Positions 7,377-16,013 of a stretch of 64,000 nt of DNA are shown here, one piece after another. The DNA is taken from the NCBI GenBank assembly GCA_902798745.1, contig CADBXM010000008.1:1-64000 (forward strand), read 5' to 3'. Under the pieces are notes generated by a model. It had not been told where the DNA came from, did no database searches, and was given only the letters and a program-made list of their open reading frames with translations. A program made the position numbers and the translations under genes. Every line of letters starts with the position of its first letter. Position 1 is the first letter of the stretch. Source of the stretch: an uncultured Eubacteriales bacterium. GTDB lineage: Bacteria; Bacillota; Clostridia; Peptostreptococcales; Anaerovoracaceae.

Positions 7377-8762
7377 TTAGAAGAATCTCTCTACGAGTTC
7401 ACGGCTGTACTCTGCAGTCTCATCCATGTCGCCGAACGCCATGACTTCGCCTGCGTAGTAAGTGTCATACTTGCCCTGCATAGCTTCGACCTTGTCATAC
7501 CAACCGGCAGCGTAGTCTTCGCTGAATACATGTGGGAAGTAGTATACTGACCACTCGTTGATGACCTCTTTTGCAGGGTTGTGCATTGTCTTGAGGTCGT
7601 CCTGTACAGTCTGTCTTACCTTTTCATAAGGGATCTCCGCAGTGTCTTTGTGCTTACGCAGAGCGTAAGTTGTGATGACCTGATCGATCTCGTCTCTCCA
7701 TCTTCTGTAGTAAACCATCAGATGTCCGAGTCTCTCTTTGACCATGTTGTCGAATACGTAGTAGCTGATCTCAGGGTGATCCTGTGGCTCTGTGAGGACA
7801 GCCTGTACATCGTATCTCTCGTAATCGATCTTGCTGAAGAGTTCCTTCTCGTCGTCTCTGGCGTCGAAGTAGTCTACCATGCCTACCTGTCCGTCGTATC
7901 TCTTGTTAGGGATGTAGAGCGGAGCGGTAACGATGATCTTGTCATACTCTTCAACCTTGCCGTTGACTGTTACATAAACCTTGCCGTCCTTACGCTCGAC
8001 CTTGTCGATCTTGCTGTTGAGTCTTGCAGGATGTTTCAGCTTGGCGTCGAGGCACTCCCAGATCCACTGTGTTCCCTCTTTCCATGTCCAGAGGTTGACC
8101 TTTACGAAGTTCATTGTTGTCTGGAAGTCGAGATACTTCAGAACGTAGCCTGCAGGGATCTCGTCAAAGTAACCATATCCGAATGATGTGTAAGGTCCGA
8201 TCCACACATCCTGAACCAGCTCAACGTTGTTCTTCTTGCAGAACTCGCTGAATGGAAGAGCGAGGTCTTTGAGGTTAGGGTTCTCGCCGCTTACAGGCTC
8301 ACGCTCAGGTGTGCAAGCGAATCCCTCGTAACGACCCTCGGCAACGCCGCGGTGACCATTGATGTCATATCCCTGATACTTTGTCTCGAGAAGTTCTCCG
8401 AATTCCTTCAGCTGCTTCTTCATCTTGAGCAGTCTAGGGATCTTGAGGATGTTCTTCTTAGGCTCGAATGGCTCGATAACCTTTCCGTCTTTGTTCTTGT
8501 AGTTACGGTTCAGCTTTGGACCATCGTGAGTGATGCCGCAGAATTCCTCTACGTCGTGTACTGCGTAGTAGGAAGGAACGCCCATGATAGCTCCCATCTC
8601 GTAACGTCTGCCGTTGTATGTCGGCGACCAGCACTTTCCGCCTACGCGGTCAAGTCTCTCGAGGATAGTGTAGTTCTCGTAGCCCTTCTGCTCGAGATAC
8701 ATACCCGCGGACAGTCCTGCAGGGCCTCCGCCTACGATGCAGATCTTGATGTTCTTATCCAT
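7377..8762 (-). CDS. PAI-like polyunsaturated fatty acid isomerase (FAD-dependent)
   Basis: The 461-residue product strongly resembles, from memory, the Cutibacterium acnes polyunsaturated fatty acid isomerase that converts linoleate to 10-trans,12-cis conjugated linoleate. Shared stretches include the FAD motif VGGGPAGLSAGMYLEQ (about 10-25), ILERLDRVGGKC (33-44), RRYEMGAIMGVPSY (52-65), TKYQGYDINGH (127-137), the block around FGYGYFDEIPAGYVLKYLDF (194-213), LWTWKEGTQ (224-232), and near the end YYFPHVFSEDYAAGWY and YAGEVMAFGDMDE. An insertion of about 25 residues (about 141-165) is absent from PAI as I recall it. The enzyme family is soluble and uses FAD in an internal hydride-transfer isomerisation. 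The gene is first in the redox operon, diverging from the ligase-ACP-thioesterase operon. The substrate could be another polyunsaturated acid. Confidence 0.85.
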   Translation of the reverse strand: MDKNIKICIVGGGPAGLSAGMYLEQKGYENYTILERLDRVGGKCWSPTYNGRRYEMGAIMGVPSYYAVHDVEEFCGITHDGPKLNRNYKNKDGKVIEPFEPKKNILKIPRLLKMKKQLKEFGELLETKYQGYDINGHRGVAEGRYEGFACTPEREPVSGENPNLKDLALPFSEFCKKNNVELVQDVWIGPYTSFGYGYFDEIPAGYVLKYLDFQTTMNFVKVNLWTWKEGTQWIWECLDAKLKHPARLNSKIDKVERKDGKVYVTVNGKVEEYDKIIVTAPLYIPNKRYDGQVGMVDYFDARDDEKELFSKIDYERYDVQAVLTEPQDHPEISYYVFDNMVKERLGHLMVYYRRWRDEIDQVITTYALRKHKDTAEIPYEKVRQTVQDDLKTMHNPAKEVINEWSVYYFPHVFSEDYAAGWYDKVEAMQGKYDTYYAGEVMAFGDMDETAEYSRELVERFF

Positions 8763-8859
8763 TTAGAATTGCCTCCTTAGTATAAAACGTGCAAATATGT
8801 TCTCCGTTTCGTTCATGTTGAAATGCACAATATATGTAGAGAACTCAACGCTGTTATTA

Positions 8860-8865
8860 TATAAT
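8860..8865 (+). promoter_or_regulatory. Putative -10 box of the ligase-ACP-thioesterase operon
   Basis: TATAAT stands 46 bases before the ATG at 8912 in the 149-base divergent space. No convincing -35 box is seen at the right distance, so an activator may be needed. The minus-strand side of the same space has TATACT directly before the AGGAGG of the isomerase gene. Confidence 0.35.
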
Positions 8866-8911
8866 CAAGTTGCTGTATTATCAACGAAAACGACCAAGAA
8901 GGAAACTAAAA

Positions 8912-10270
8912 ATGTATAAAAAGTTTTCATCATTCGAAGAACTCGTATCGGATTTCAGGACTCGCGACCTGATCGCGCTCAGATATGCCGACGACGAGGA
9001 TAATCTACACGATATTTCTTATGCCGAACTCGCTGAAATGATAGTCGCGGAGACGAAGCGCATCAAAGCCGGACACAGCGATGTTGAGGTGGTACGTGAT
9101 GAGCAGTCGCCCGAGACCATCGTGAGCATCTTCGCCCACGTTATGGCGGGCTGCGACATCATCATCGCCGATCCAATGGTGCCCGATGATGCCGTAAGCA
9201 GAGCTGACGCCGCGGCGACCGCCGCGAAAGCAGCCCGCGCTGAAGCGGAAGGCGAAACCGGCAGCCACGCTTCCCCAAACGGCGAGGGAGAGCTTCTCTT
9301 CTTCACTTCGGGAACCACCAGCCGCTCAAAGATAGTAAGGCTGACTTCTCAGTCCTTCTGCACGAGCGCATGGAGCGGCCAGAGCATGCTGGCCTGCGGT
9401 GAGGGTGACATAATACTCTCGATACTTCCGCTCTCACATGTGTTCGGTTTCGTATGCTCGATGCTGTGGGGCTTTGCCTACGGAGCAACGATTGCTCTCG
9501 GCAGGGGAGTCAGACATATAGTGGACGACACTCTCTTCTTCAAGCCTACGATACTTCCTGCGGTTCCGACACTTATCGGCGCGATGCTCAAATTCGATAC
9601 ACTCAATCCAGAACTCAAGGTTGCCTTGATCGGTGCTGCTCCTTGCACACCTGAAGTCACCGCGGCGCTTAGAGCGAAAGGCATCGACGTATATCTTGGT
9701 TACGGTCTAACTGAGACATCAAGTGGCATAGCGATCACGCAGGATCTCGACGAGCCCGAGGCTCTCTATCCTTGCCCAGGAGCGGACTTCCGCATCGAAG
9801 AAGACGGGGAAGTCACAATCGCGACTCCTTGTATGATGCAAGGCTACATAGGAGCTGAGCCAATGTTTGAAGGAGACAGGTTCTTCACCGGTGACCTCGG
9901 ATGGTTTGATGAAAAGGGAAGGCTGCATTTGAAGGGCCGCAAAAAAGACGTGCTTCTTATGCCAGACGGCACCAAGATCTTCTGCCCTGAGTACGAAGAC
10001 GATCTGATGAAACACTCGAGCCTTCCTGACCTCGGTATCGTTATGAAGGATGGTCACGCGGTGCTCGTTGCCGGCTCGCTCACAGATGACCCGGCCATCG
10101 CTGAAGACATCAGAAGCAAAATGCTCAAAAAAGTCGGTGAATACAACAAATCTCTGCAGCGCTCACAGCAGATCTACGACGTGATCGTCAGAAAAGAACC
10201 GCTGCCTCGCACCGCGACGGGCAAGCTGAAGCGCTACGAGCTGCAGGACGAGATAGACTGCTCCTGCTGA
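8912..10270 (+). CDS. Acyl-activating (AMP-forming) ligase, probably loading the adjacent ACP
   Basis: The 452-residue product is of the ANL adenylating superfamily. It has the P-loop-like FTSGTTSRSK (131-140), the GYGLTETSS motif (263-271), FTGDLGWFDEKGRLHLKGRKKD (325-346) and a C-terminal Lys motif in TATGKLKRYEL. It is shorter than typical acyl-CoA synthetases (500-560), mainly in the N-terminal domain. The ATG at 8912 was chosen because AAGGA lies 10 bases upstream; the longer in-frame start at 8870 overlaps the promoter. An ACP gene and an acyl-ACP thioesterase gene follow, so it likely adenylates a carboxylic acid and passes it to that carrier. The acid is unknown; a fatty acid is suggested by the neighbours. 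Confidence 0.82.
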   Translation: MYKKFSSFEELVSDFRTRDLIALRYADDEDNLHDISYAELAEMIVAETKRIKAGHSDVEVVRDEQSPETIVSIFAHVMAGCDIIIADPMVPDDAVSRADAAATAAKAARAEAEGETGSHASPNGEGELLFFTSGTTSRSKIVRLTSQSFCTSAWSGQSMLACGEGDIILSILPLSHVFGFVCSMLWGFAYGATIALGRGVRHIVDDTLFFKPTILPAVPTLIGAMLKFDTLNPELKVALIGAAPCTPEVTAALRAKGIDVYLGYGLTETSSGIAITQDLDEPEALYPCPGADFRIEEDGEVTIATPCMMQGYIGAEPMFEGDRFFTGDLGWFDEKGRLHLKGRKKDVLLMPDGTKIFCPEYEDDLMKHSSLPDLGIVMKDGHAVLVAGSLTDDPAIAEDIRSKMLKKVGEYNKSLQRSQQIYDVIVRKEPLPRTATGKLKRYELQDEIDCSC

Positions 10271-10341
10271 CATCACGAAACAATATTCATATATATAATC
10301 ATTCACAATTTAAATTGACCCCTACAAAAGGAGAACTGTAA

Positions 10342-10590
10342 ATGGAACTTACACGCGACGAAATAAAGGAAAAGGTTATAAAGCTCATCCACAACTTCAT
10401 CCCTGAACTTCAGGACGCGGAGCTTGAAGAAGACTCGATCATCAACACCGATACAAACATCGACTCGCTGAGCCTTATCATGCTCATCACAAAAGTCGAG
10501 TCGACTTTCAATATCCGCATCCCACGCAAGGAATGGACTTCGATCAATACTCTCGGTGAGCTTCTTGACAAGATCGAAGAACTCAAATAG
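10342..10590 (+). CDS. Acyl carrier protein
   Basis: The 82-residue, acidic, four-helix protein has the phosphopantetheine attachment motif IDSLSL with Ser42. It replaces the canonical Gly-Asp-Ser-Leu with Ile-Asp-Ser-Leu, typical of dedicated rather than fatty-acid-synthase ACPs. A strong ribosome-binding site (AAAGGAGAA) precedes the ATG. It sits 71 bases behind the ligase and its TAG abuts the ATG of the thioesterase gene (TAGATG), indicating translational coupling. It presumably carries the acyl group from the ligase to tailoring enzymes and then to the thioesterase. No phosphopantetheinyl transferase is visible here. Confidence 0.88.
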   Translation: MELTRDEIKEKVIKLIHNFIPELQDAELEEDSIINTDTNIDSLSLIMLITKVESTFNIRIPRKEWTSINTLGELLDKIEELK

Positions 10591-11325
10591 ATGGAAACCC
10601 GGGATCCACTGATTTACGAGAAAAAAATCCTCATTAGAAGCGAGCAGGTCGACATGACCCGCCGTCTTCGTATGTCCGATCTTTTCAGGCTTCTTGAGGA
10701 AGCATCGATCGCGCATACCGAGCTGCTCGGCTGCACCAGAGATAAGACACTCGACAGGGGTCTGCTGTGGATAATCACACGCCAATTCGTTGAGATCAAT
10801 GAACTTCCGGCCTACGACGATGAGATCATCGTAAGGAGCTGGCAGGGCGAGATGCAGCATGTATTCTTCCCGCGTTTCTACGAGATAGAAAGGGCGGGGG
10901 AGGTCCTCGTGAAAGGGCAGGCTCTCTGGATGCTTATGAAAGAAGATGACCGCTCGATGGTGATGCCTGAAGACTACGATATCTCTATCCCTGGCAAGCC
11001 GGACGCGGATGATATGGTGCTTCCTGCGATCGTGATACCAAAGGATATAGATGCAGAGGAGAGCCATCAGCTGGTGACGCGCTTCAGTCAGGTCGACATC
11101 AACGGTCACATGAACAACACTCGCTACTTCGATGTTATAGATGACATGCTCAACTCTAGCGCTGACTCTCAGCCCGCAGCAGTGCCAAAGCGGGTGCTCG
11201 CCAACTATCTGTCTGAGCTGCGACTGGGCGATGAGTTCACGCTCAGCAAGTATGTGAATGATGGTACGCTGTATTTCGAAGGCGTTTCAGATGGACCGTG
11301 TTTCAGAGTCAGATACGAATACTGA
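10591..11325 (+). CDS. Acyl-ACP thioesterase (FatA/FatB-like)
   Basis: The 244-residue product has the double hotdog layout of plant and bacterial acyl-ACP thioesterases. The signature DINGHMNNTRYFD (169-181) holds the Asn and His of the family active site. The first hotdog (about 10-130) contains the usual aromatic/GRLxxxWxI-like stretch (GLLWIITRQFVEI, 57-69). It hydrolyses acyl-ACP to free fatty acid plus ACP. The gene starts right at the ACP stop codon and relies on coupling. Together with the ligase it forms a load-carry-release module without a ketosynthase, suggesting modification rather than elongation of an acyl chain. Confidence 0.85.
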   Translation: METRDPLIYEKKILIRSEQVDMTRRLRMSDLFRLLEEASIAHTELLGCTRDKTLDRGLLWIITRQFVEINELPAYDDEIIVRSWQGEMQHVFFPRFYEIERAGEVLVKGQALWMLMKEDDRSMVMPEDYDISIPGKPDADDMVLPAIVIPKDIDAEESHQLVTRFSQVDINGHMNNTRYFDVIDDMLNSSADSQPAAVPKRVLANYLSELRLGDEFTLSKYVNDGTLYFEGVSDGPCFRVRYEY

Positions 11326-11366
11326 TCACTTCGCTCGATTGCCTGCTCAGCAATAAATCATGCAAC

Positions 11367-11396
11367 AAAAATCCGGGGAGCGTTCCCCGGATTTTT
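11367..11396. terminator. Strong bidirectional terminator
   Basis: A 13-bp perfect stem (ATCCGGGGA / TCCCCGGAT extended by AAAA/TTTT) with a 4-base GCGT loop separates the convergent thioesterase and dehydratase operons. It is flanked by A and T runs and so works in both directions. Confidence 0.9.
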
Positions 11397-11457
11397 CGTG
11401 CTGTCTTATATCCAGTTTCTTCCTGATTGAATCTAAAATCCGGAAAGAACAAGTCAT

Positions 11458-13062
11458 TTACCACATGTTCTCGTCTGGAATATGCTCGATAGTCGGGTCA
11501 AGCGGCTCTTCGCGGAGTACAGTACGCATGTACTGGCTGAACTCGTCGCGGATGGCCTGTCTTGTGTAGACTCTTGGATCGCAGAGGTCGTGGCATACCC
11601 AAACAACGTGGATACCTCTCTCGCGTCCCTGCTCCTCGAACTGTCCGTGGAGTCCATCGAGAGCTTTGCAGCTCATGTGCTCCCACATCATTACCATATC
11701 GGCGTTCATGATCTCGCAGAACTCCCAAAGCTCGTCAACGAGCACTTTGTATCCGCCGTGTGTACGGTTACGCATGATCATGTTCTCGTTGAGCCATGCC
11801 ATGTCGTACCAGGCTTTCTCTCTGTTCTCAGGAGTATCATCTTCTGCGATCGGGAGGGTATTGACCATGGAGAGCATGTCTGTCAGTGGCAGTACGCCCC
11901 AGCAGTGGATCATCCAGTAAAGCATGTGGATGTTGTACTGTGGCTGAACGCCCCATACGATGCAGCGGTGCCTGTATTCAGGCGCCATCATGGTCTTTTT
12001 CTTGTATCCCTGCTCGACGAGTTTGCTGATCTTCTTGTCCTTTGGAGGGAAGAGCTCGGAACGTCCGCAGTTGCCCATGTAGTTGGTGTCGTTATACAGC
12101 GAGAATACCGAGCCGCAGAACTGCGGATAATCGGTGCTGTTGGTCTCGAGCCAGAATGCTCTGTGCTTGGTAGCGTCGTTCACGCGGGCAGCGCTTTCGA
12201 AGTAGCGTTTCCAGCTCCATTTCTCGTGAGCGTGCTCTTCGATGAACTTGACAGCTTCCTGCATATCTCTCGCAGCGTATTCCTGTACGTCGTCTTCTCT
12301 GTGACGCATCGGGGCCGAGAGCTGGAAGGTAGGAATGCCGTATTCTCTCTCGAGTCTATGAGCGATAACCCCGTTGCCCATCAGAGAACCATCGCAAGTC
12401 GTGTTGACCTGTACCGCGCAGCATCCGAGTACTGCGAAGTCATCGTCGATCGAGATGCCGGCCTCAGCTTCAGGCATCGGGCAGACATCGCCAGGAAGTC
12501 CGAATTCCTGAGCCACGTCGAGATAGTGAGTTGTCGAATTCTGTGTCAGGAGGTTGGCGACGAACATGGTAGGGACCTCTCTCAGGATAGCTGTCGTATC
12601 CTTGAATCCCATCATGAATGCTGTCATCGCGTTTTCATCTGTCAGTACGCAAGTCTTCGAGAACTCCTCGTCGTTACCTGTGCGGCGGTCGCCTTTGAAG
12701 ATGTTGTCCATCGTTTTGGCTACGTCGTAGATAACGAAGTTCATCGCGGTATGCGTGATGCGCAGAGGCTCATCTCTGAGACCCAGCGTGAATTTATCCA
12801 TCATGTAAGGAACAGCCAGATAGTTGGCCATCCATCTGTAGCGGAACATCGCTTTGATGTTCCTTGGCTTCGCGATGAATCTCGCAAGGATGGACATGAT
12901 GTAGAGCCATCTCGAATAATCGTAAAGAGTATCCTTTACGCCCCTCCATTCACGACGTACAAAGACCTTGGTCTTGCCGTTCGTTGGATAGAGTTTACCG
13001 AGAGTCTGGTCACCTTTTTTCTTCTTAGGATTTGTGATCTTCTTAACTGTCTTGTAAGCCAT
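11458..13062 (-). CDS. 2-hydroxyacyl-CoA dehydratase / benzoyl-CoA reductase-type, large subunit
   Basis: The 534-residue product belongs to the HGD-D superfamily. Its candidate Fe-S ligands are Cys residues in GLPGDVCPMPEAEAG, GCCAVQVNTTCDGS, YMGNCGRS, HMSCKALDG and CHDLCDPRV. The family includes HgdA/B, FldB/C and BcrB/C, which use a [4Fe-4S] cluster and ATP-driven single-electron transfer for reductive dehydration or ring reduction. At 534 residues it is longer than the usual 380-480, with a basic N-terminal extension. Its ATG overlaps the stop of the small-subunit gene (TAATG). No ATPase activator (HgdC/FldI type) is in the window and one must exist elsewhere. The substrate is unknown. 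The next-door ACP and fatty acid-isomerase-like genes suggest an acyl chain. Confidence 0.8.
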   Translation of the reverse strand: MAYKTVKKITNPKKKKGDQTLGKLYPTNGKTKVFVRREWRGVKDTLYDYSRWLYIMSILARFIAKPRNIKAMFRYRWMANYLAVPYMMDKFTLGLRDEPLRITHTAMNFVIYDVAKTMDNIFKGDRRTGNDEEFSKTCVLTDENAMTAFMMGFKDTTAILREVPTMFVANLLTQNSTTHYLDVAQEFGLPGDVCPMPEAEAGISIDDDFAVLGCCAVQVNTTCDGSLMGNGVIAHRLEREYGIPTFQLSAPMRHREDDVQEYAARDMQEAVKFIEEHAHEKWSWKRYFESAARVNDATKHRAFWLETNSTDYPQFCGSVFSLYNDTNYMGNCGRSELFPPKDKKISKLVEQGYKKKTMMAPEYRHRCIVWGVQPQYNIHMLYWMIHCWGVLPLTDMLSMVNTLPIAEDDTPENREKAWYDMAWLNENMIMRNRTHGGYKVLVDELWEFCEIMNADMVMMWEHMSCKALDGLHGQFEEQGRERGIHVVWVCHDLCDPRVYTRQAIRDEFSQYMRTVLREEPLDPTIEHIPDENMW

Positions 13063-14264
13063 TATTTCACACCTCCCTGCAGTTTCTTTATCTCAATGCT
13101 CTCGATGAAGGCCTGTACACGTGTACGCATCTGGCCTGCACCGGAACTGATGTTATACGGCCTGTCTACGGAAAGTACAGGGAAGCCGTAGTCTTCACGA
13201 AGCATGTGCGAACCGAGCATCCTCTCATAAGCCCATGGGTCGCAGAACTTGACCTGCTCGTAGATGACACCATCTGCATTGTATTCCTTCGCGATGTCGT
13301 TCACGTATTTCTTGCGGCCATAGACCTTTTCCATGTTCATCATACGTGGGCACTGTCCCTTCATAGTGTAATGGCGGCAGATCTGAGTAATGATGTCGTC
13401 CTCTGAATTGTCATCGATCTCGATAGGAACTCTGCCAGGAAGCGAGCCGAAGCAGTATCTGTCAGCGCATACATATGTGCCGGTGTCTTCGATCAGTTTT
13501 ATGAATGCGACGTCATCTACCTCGGAGCCGACTACCACGACGCGTGCGCGCCACTTCTTGCCGTCCGGTTCTCTTGTCTTGACCTCCTCTAGTGTCTCAC
13601 GGAGTTTATCGATGAGGAGATACTTAGGAGCAAGATACGTAGCAAGTGTGAATACCGCGAATTCGTAACCTGTGATGCGTGGGTCTTCCTCTTTACGGAA
13701 CTCACCGAGCTCGCGGATCAGCCTGCAGACCTCGTTGTGTTCTTCAACGGCCTTGCGGATGGCTTCTTCCGAAACATCAACTCCGTAGTGCTCGTGAAGC
13801 GGATTCAGGATGTGGTTCTGCACCTGGAGCTTCATCAGATCTACGCCGATCTCAGTGGCCTTCAGCGGGATCTCCATGAAATGATAGAAGAAATTGCTCT
13901 TGCCTTCATCCATGGTATGCAGAAGTTCCATGTTCTCGGCAGCACGGTTCATCATTGTGCAACCATCAGCAGCTACCAGGCAGTCAGCAAAATTGTATCC
14001 GCCCTCGATAGCTCTCTCCAGCAGCGCTCTGCTCGTTTCGCACAGGAAGCTCGTCATGTAGTATGTAGCTATGTCAAGCGATCCTGAATTAGGCGCAAAA
14101 AGACGAACTGAAAAGGCATTGCCGATATTAAGCAGCGGTTCAGGAATATTCTCGCATGTAAAAGCCGCGCAAATATTCCCCTCCGCTTTGGCCTGCTCGA
14201 TCAGTTCGTTGTTAGCGTTCTGCAGGAGGTTTTCAAAATACAAAAGATGCTTAAGATCCTTCAT
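13062..14264 (-). CDS. 2-hydroxyacyl-CoA dehydratase / benzoyl-CoA reductase-type, small subunit
   Basis: The 400-residue product carries the recognisable C-terminal signature of HGD-D proteins: NADGVIYEQVKFCDPWAYER, then GFPVLSVDRPY and GAGQMRTRVQAFIESIEIKK. Cysteines near CPRMM, DRYCFGS and KFCDPW are candidate cluster ligands. It should pair with the 534-residue partner as the catalytic heterodimer. It is first in the two-gene operon and overlaps the partner start by one base. The starting ATG is preceded by AAGAGGTG. The broken paralogue at 1166-2240 is closely similar in sequence, showing duplication of the whole operon. Confidence 0.84.
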   Translation of the reverse strand: MKDLKHLLYFENLLQNANNELIEQAKAEGNICAAFTCENIPEPLLNIGNAFSVRLFAPNSGSLDIATYYMTSFLCETSRALLERAIEGGYNFADCLVAADGCTMMNRAAENMELLHTMDEGKSNFFYHFMEIPLKATEIGVDLMKLQVQNHILNPLHEHYGVDVSEEAIRKAVEEHNEVCRLIRELGEFRKEEDPRITGYEFAVFTLATYLAPKYLLIDKLRETLEEVKTREPDGKKWRARVVVVGSEVDDVAFIKLIEDTGTYVCADRYCFGSLPGRVPIEIDDNSEDDIITQICRHYTMKGQCPRMMNMEKVYGRKKYVNDIAKEYNADGVIYEQVKFCDPWAYERMLGSHMLREDYGFPVLSVDRPYNISSGAGQMRTRVQAFIESIEIKKLQGGVK

Positions 14265-14370
14265 ACAACACCTCTTTCGTTATTCGGTTTTAACTTCCCT
14301 CTCTATAAGATACAAAGAACGTCCCGATTCCGGACTGTACGAGCTCGGCCACGGCACGTCTTTGAAATCT

Positions 14371-14387
14371 TTACAATAAAATTGTAA
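14371..14387. promoter_or_regulatory. Palindrome upstream of the intact dehydratase operon
   Basis: TTACAAT-AAA-ATTGTAA is a perfect 7-3-7 dyad 107 bases upstream of the small-subunit start and just beyond the transporter gene. It resembles the dyad at 2303-2320 at the decayed copy. It could be an operator, or a weak terminator for the transporter gene. Confidence 0.35.
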
Positions 14388-14417
14388 CCTTTGCTTCTGT
14401 TTCGTTCAAGAGCAATT

Positions 14418-16004
14418 TTATTGCTTCTTCATCAGCAGCTTTGGTTTCTCGTTCACCACCTCTGTGATGATATCTCCGGTCACATTCATCAGGTTGAGCA
14501 TAGCGCCGAAGAACACTTCCGCGAAGATCGCGAATGGAATGAATGTGTATGCCTGTACATAATGCAGTATGATCAGTATTCCGATGATACATGAACCCGG
14601 CTGGTTGGGAGCTCCGAGTGAGAGCACGAACACCAGCATGGCGATAAGAAGCATTTCCCAAATAGTGGTTCCCGGGCCGCTGAAAGTGACAAAGATAAGT
14701 GATATGAGTGTCAGCAAGTAGCAGTTTCCGTCCAGATTTACCTCTGCCAGCACCGGCATATTGGTTTCCAGCAACTTCCTGTCAAGTCCATAGTGTCTCA
14801 TGCAGTATCTGATGTTATACGGAACGGCGTCTATAACGGACGCGATCTTGAAATTCTCTCTCAGGAAAGGTCTGCTCCTTTTAAAGAATTCACGTATCGA
14901 AATGCCTCGCGCCGCGAGCCTAAGTGTGTAGTAGATAGCAGGCACGATCATGCTGATAAATATAAGCAGGATAAATTTGCTGAAAAAAAGCAGAACGTCG
15001 GATGTGTTGTTTACAAGCAGAACATCCATCGTTGCGCAAAACGTGAAGACCGGCAGCGTGACCATGATTATCGTCAGCATTCTCGCAAACAGCGCGTAAC
15101 AAACGTCGATGGCGTCCATCATCTTATCGAAGTACTTTCCAACAGAGCAGAACGCATATGTTACTAAGGCTGCAAGCAGGATCAGTGGGAACGGCGAAAT
15201 CGTCTGGAATGGCGTAAAGATATCCGAAGGCATCAGACCTCGTATAAAGCTGCCAAGTTCCATATGGATGTTGAGTTTTCCGTAGCCCTCGAGCAAGCGC
15301 CTGAATGGCGAAGTCGCGATATTCAGGACTCTGCAGGTTGCCACAGCCAGCAAAACGCAAATAATGGAAGACGCCATAGTCTGCCGTGTTATCTTTCGTA
15401 TGCCTGAATCTCTTTCGGCTAATATATATGTGTCAGTAAGGTGCTTAAGCAGAGAAAGGAATGTTACCGGAGCACCGATCATAAGCATGGCATTTGCAAA
15501 AAGCGTTTCAAGCGGGAAGAAAAGTTTTTCCCTTAAAGCCTCATCGCTTTGTCCTCCGGTTATTGAATGAAGCACTGCGTATACAAGAAAGCCCAGCAGT
15601 ATCGCAACAATATACGCTACCGACGCGCCGACATAACTTCTCCTTGCCTGTATGCGGATGCTGTTGAAGTGGCTCCTGTAGGAATAGTCTATTCTGTCAG
15701 CATAGGCGTTGAATATTCTGTCCTCAGGAGTCGGCTCGCCCGGAATACCGCTCTCCGCGATAAACATGCTTCCTTCGTAGTTGAGATTGATGCTTGCGCC
15801 ATGGAATCTCTTGTGGCCTTCAGTAGTTACTACGATAGAACTTCCGGCTTCCTGCTCAAATATCCTGTAGCAGACCGCCTCAAAGATAAGCATGGTCTCG
15901 TAAACGATCGCTTCCGAAACCCTGCTTCTGTTAAGGAAGTCTTCCACCAGACTTCGCGCAGCCTCATAATCTTCAGTTAGATTTCTAATTTCAACTGATT
16001 TCAT
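14418..16004 (-). CDS. SDF-type cation:dicarboxylate symporter with N-terminal HATPase-like domain
   Basis: The 528-residue product has two parts. Residues about 150-520 contain eight or more hydrophobic segments and a reentrant-like region of the sodium:dicarboxylate symporter family, with IWEMLLIAMLVFVLSLGAPNQPGS in place of the usual hairpin and NLDGNCY in place of NxDG, so substrate and ion sites are recognisable but altered. Residues 1-130 (RSLVEDFLNRSRV..AIVYETMLIFEAVC) look like the N-box region of anti-sigma/HATPase_c folds and are cytosolic. A regulatory role of this domain is inference. The start codon has no ribosome-binding site, and a strong promoter ends only nine bases upstream, so the mRNA is probably nearly leaderless. 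Confidence 0.7.
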   Translation of the reverse strand: MKSVEIRNLTEDYEAARSLVEDFLNRSRVSEAIVYETMLIFEAVCYRIFEQEAGSSIVVTTEGHKRFHGASINLNYEGSMFIAESGIPGEPTPEDRIFNAYADRIDYSYRSHFNSIRIQARRSYVGASVAYIVAILLGFLVYAVLHSITGGQSDEALREKLFFPLETLFANAMLMIGAPVTFLSLLKHLTDTYILAERDSGIRKITRQTMASSIICVLLAVATCRVLNIATSPFRRLLEGYGKLNIHMELGSFIRGLMPSDIFTPFQTISPFPLILLAALVTYAFCSVGKYFDKMMDAIDVCYALFARMLTIIMVTLPVFTFCATMDVLLVNNTSDVLLFFSKFILLIFISMIVPAIYYTLRLAARGISIREFFKRSRPFLRENFKIASVIDAVPYNIRYCMRHYGLDRKLLETNMPVLAEVNLDGNCYLLTLISLIFVTFSGPGTTIWEMLLIAMLVFVLSLGAPNQPGSCIIGILIILHYVQAYTFIPFAIFAEVFFGAMLNLMNVTGDIITEVVNEKPKLLMKKQ

Positions 16005-16013
16005 AACATTTTT

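Noticed and set aside
11482-13191. 569-codon plus-strand reading frame opposite the dehydratase large subunit
   Set aside because: It is antisense to a gene with clear family motifs, and crosses into its neighbour. It is a codon-usage shadow.
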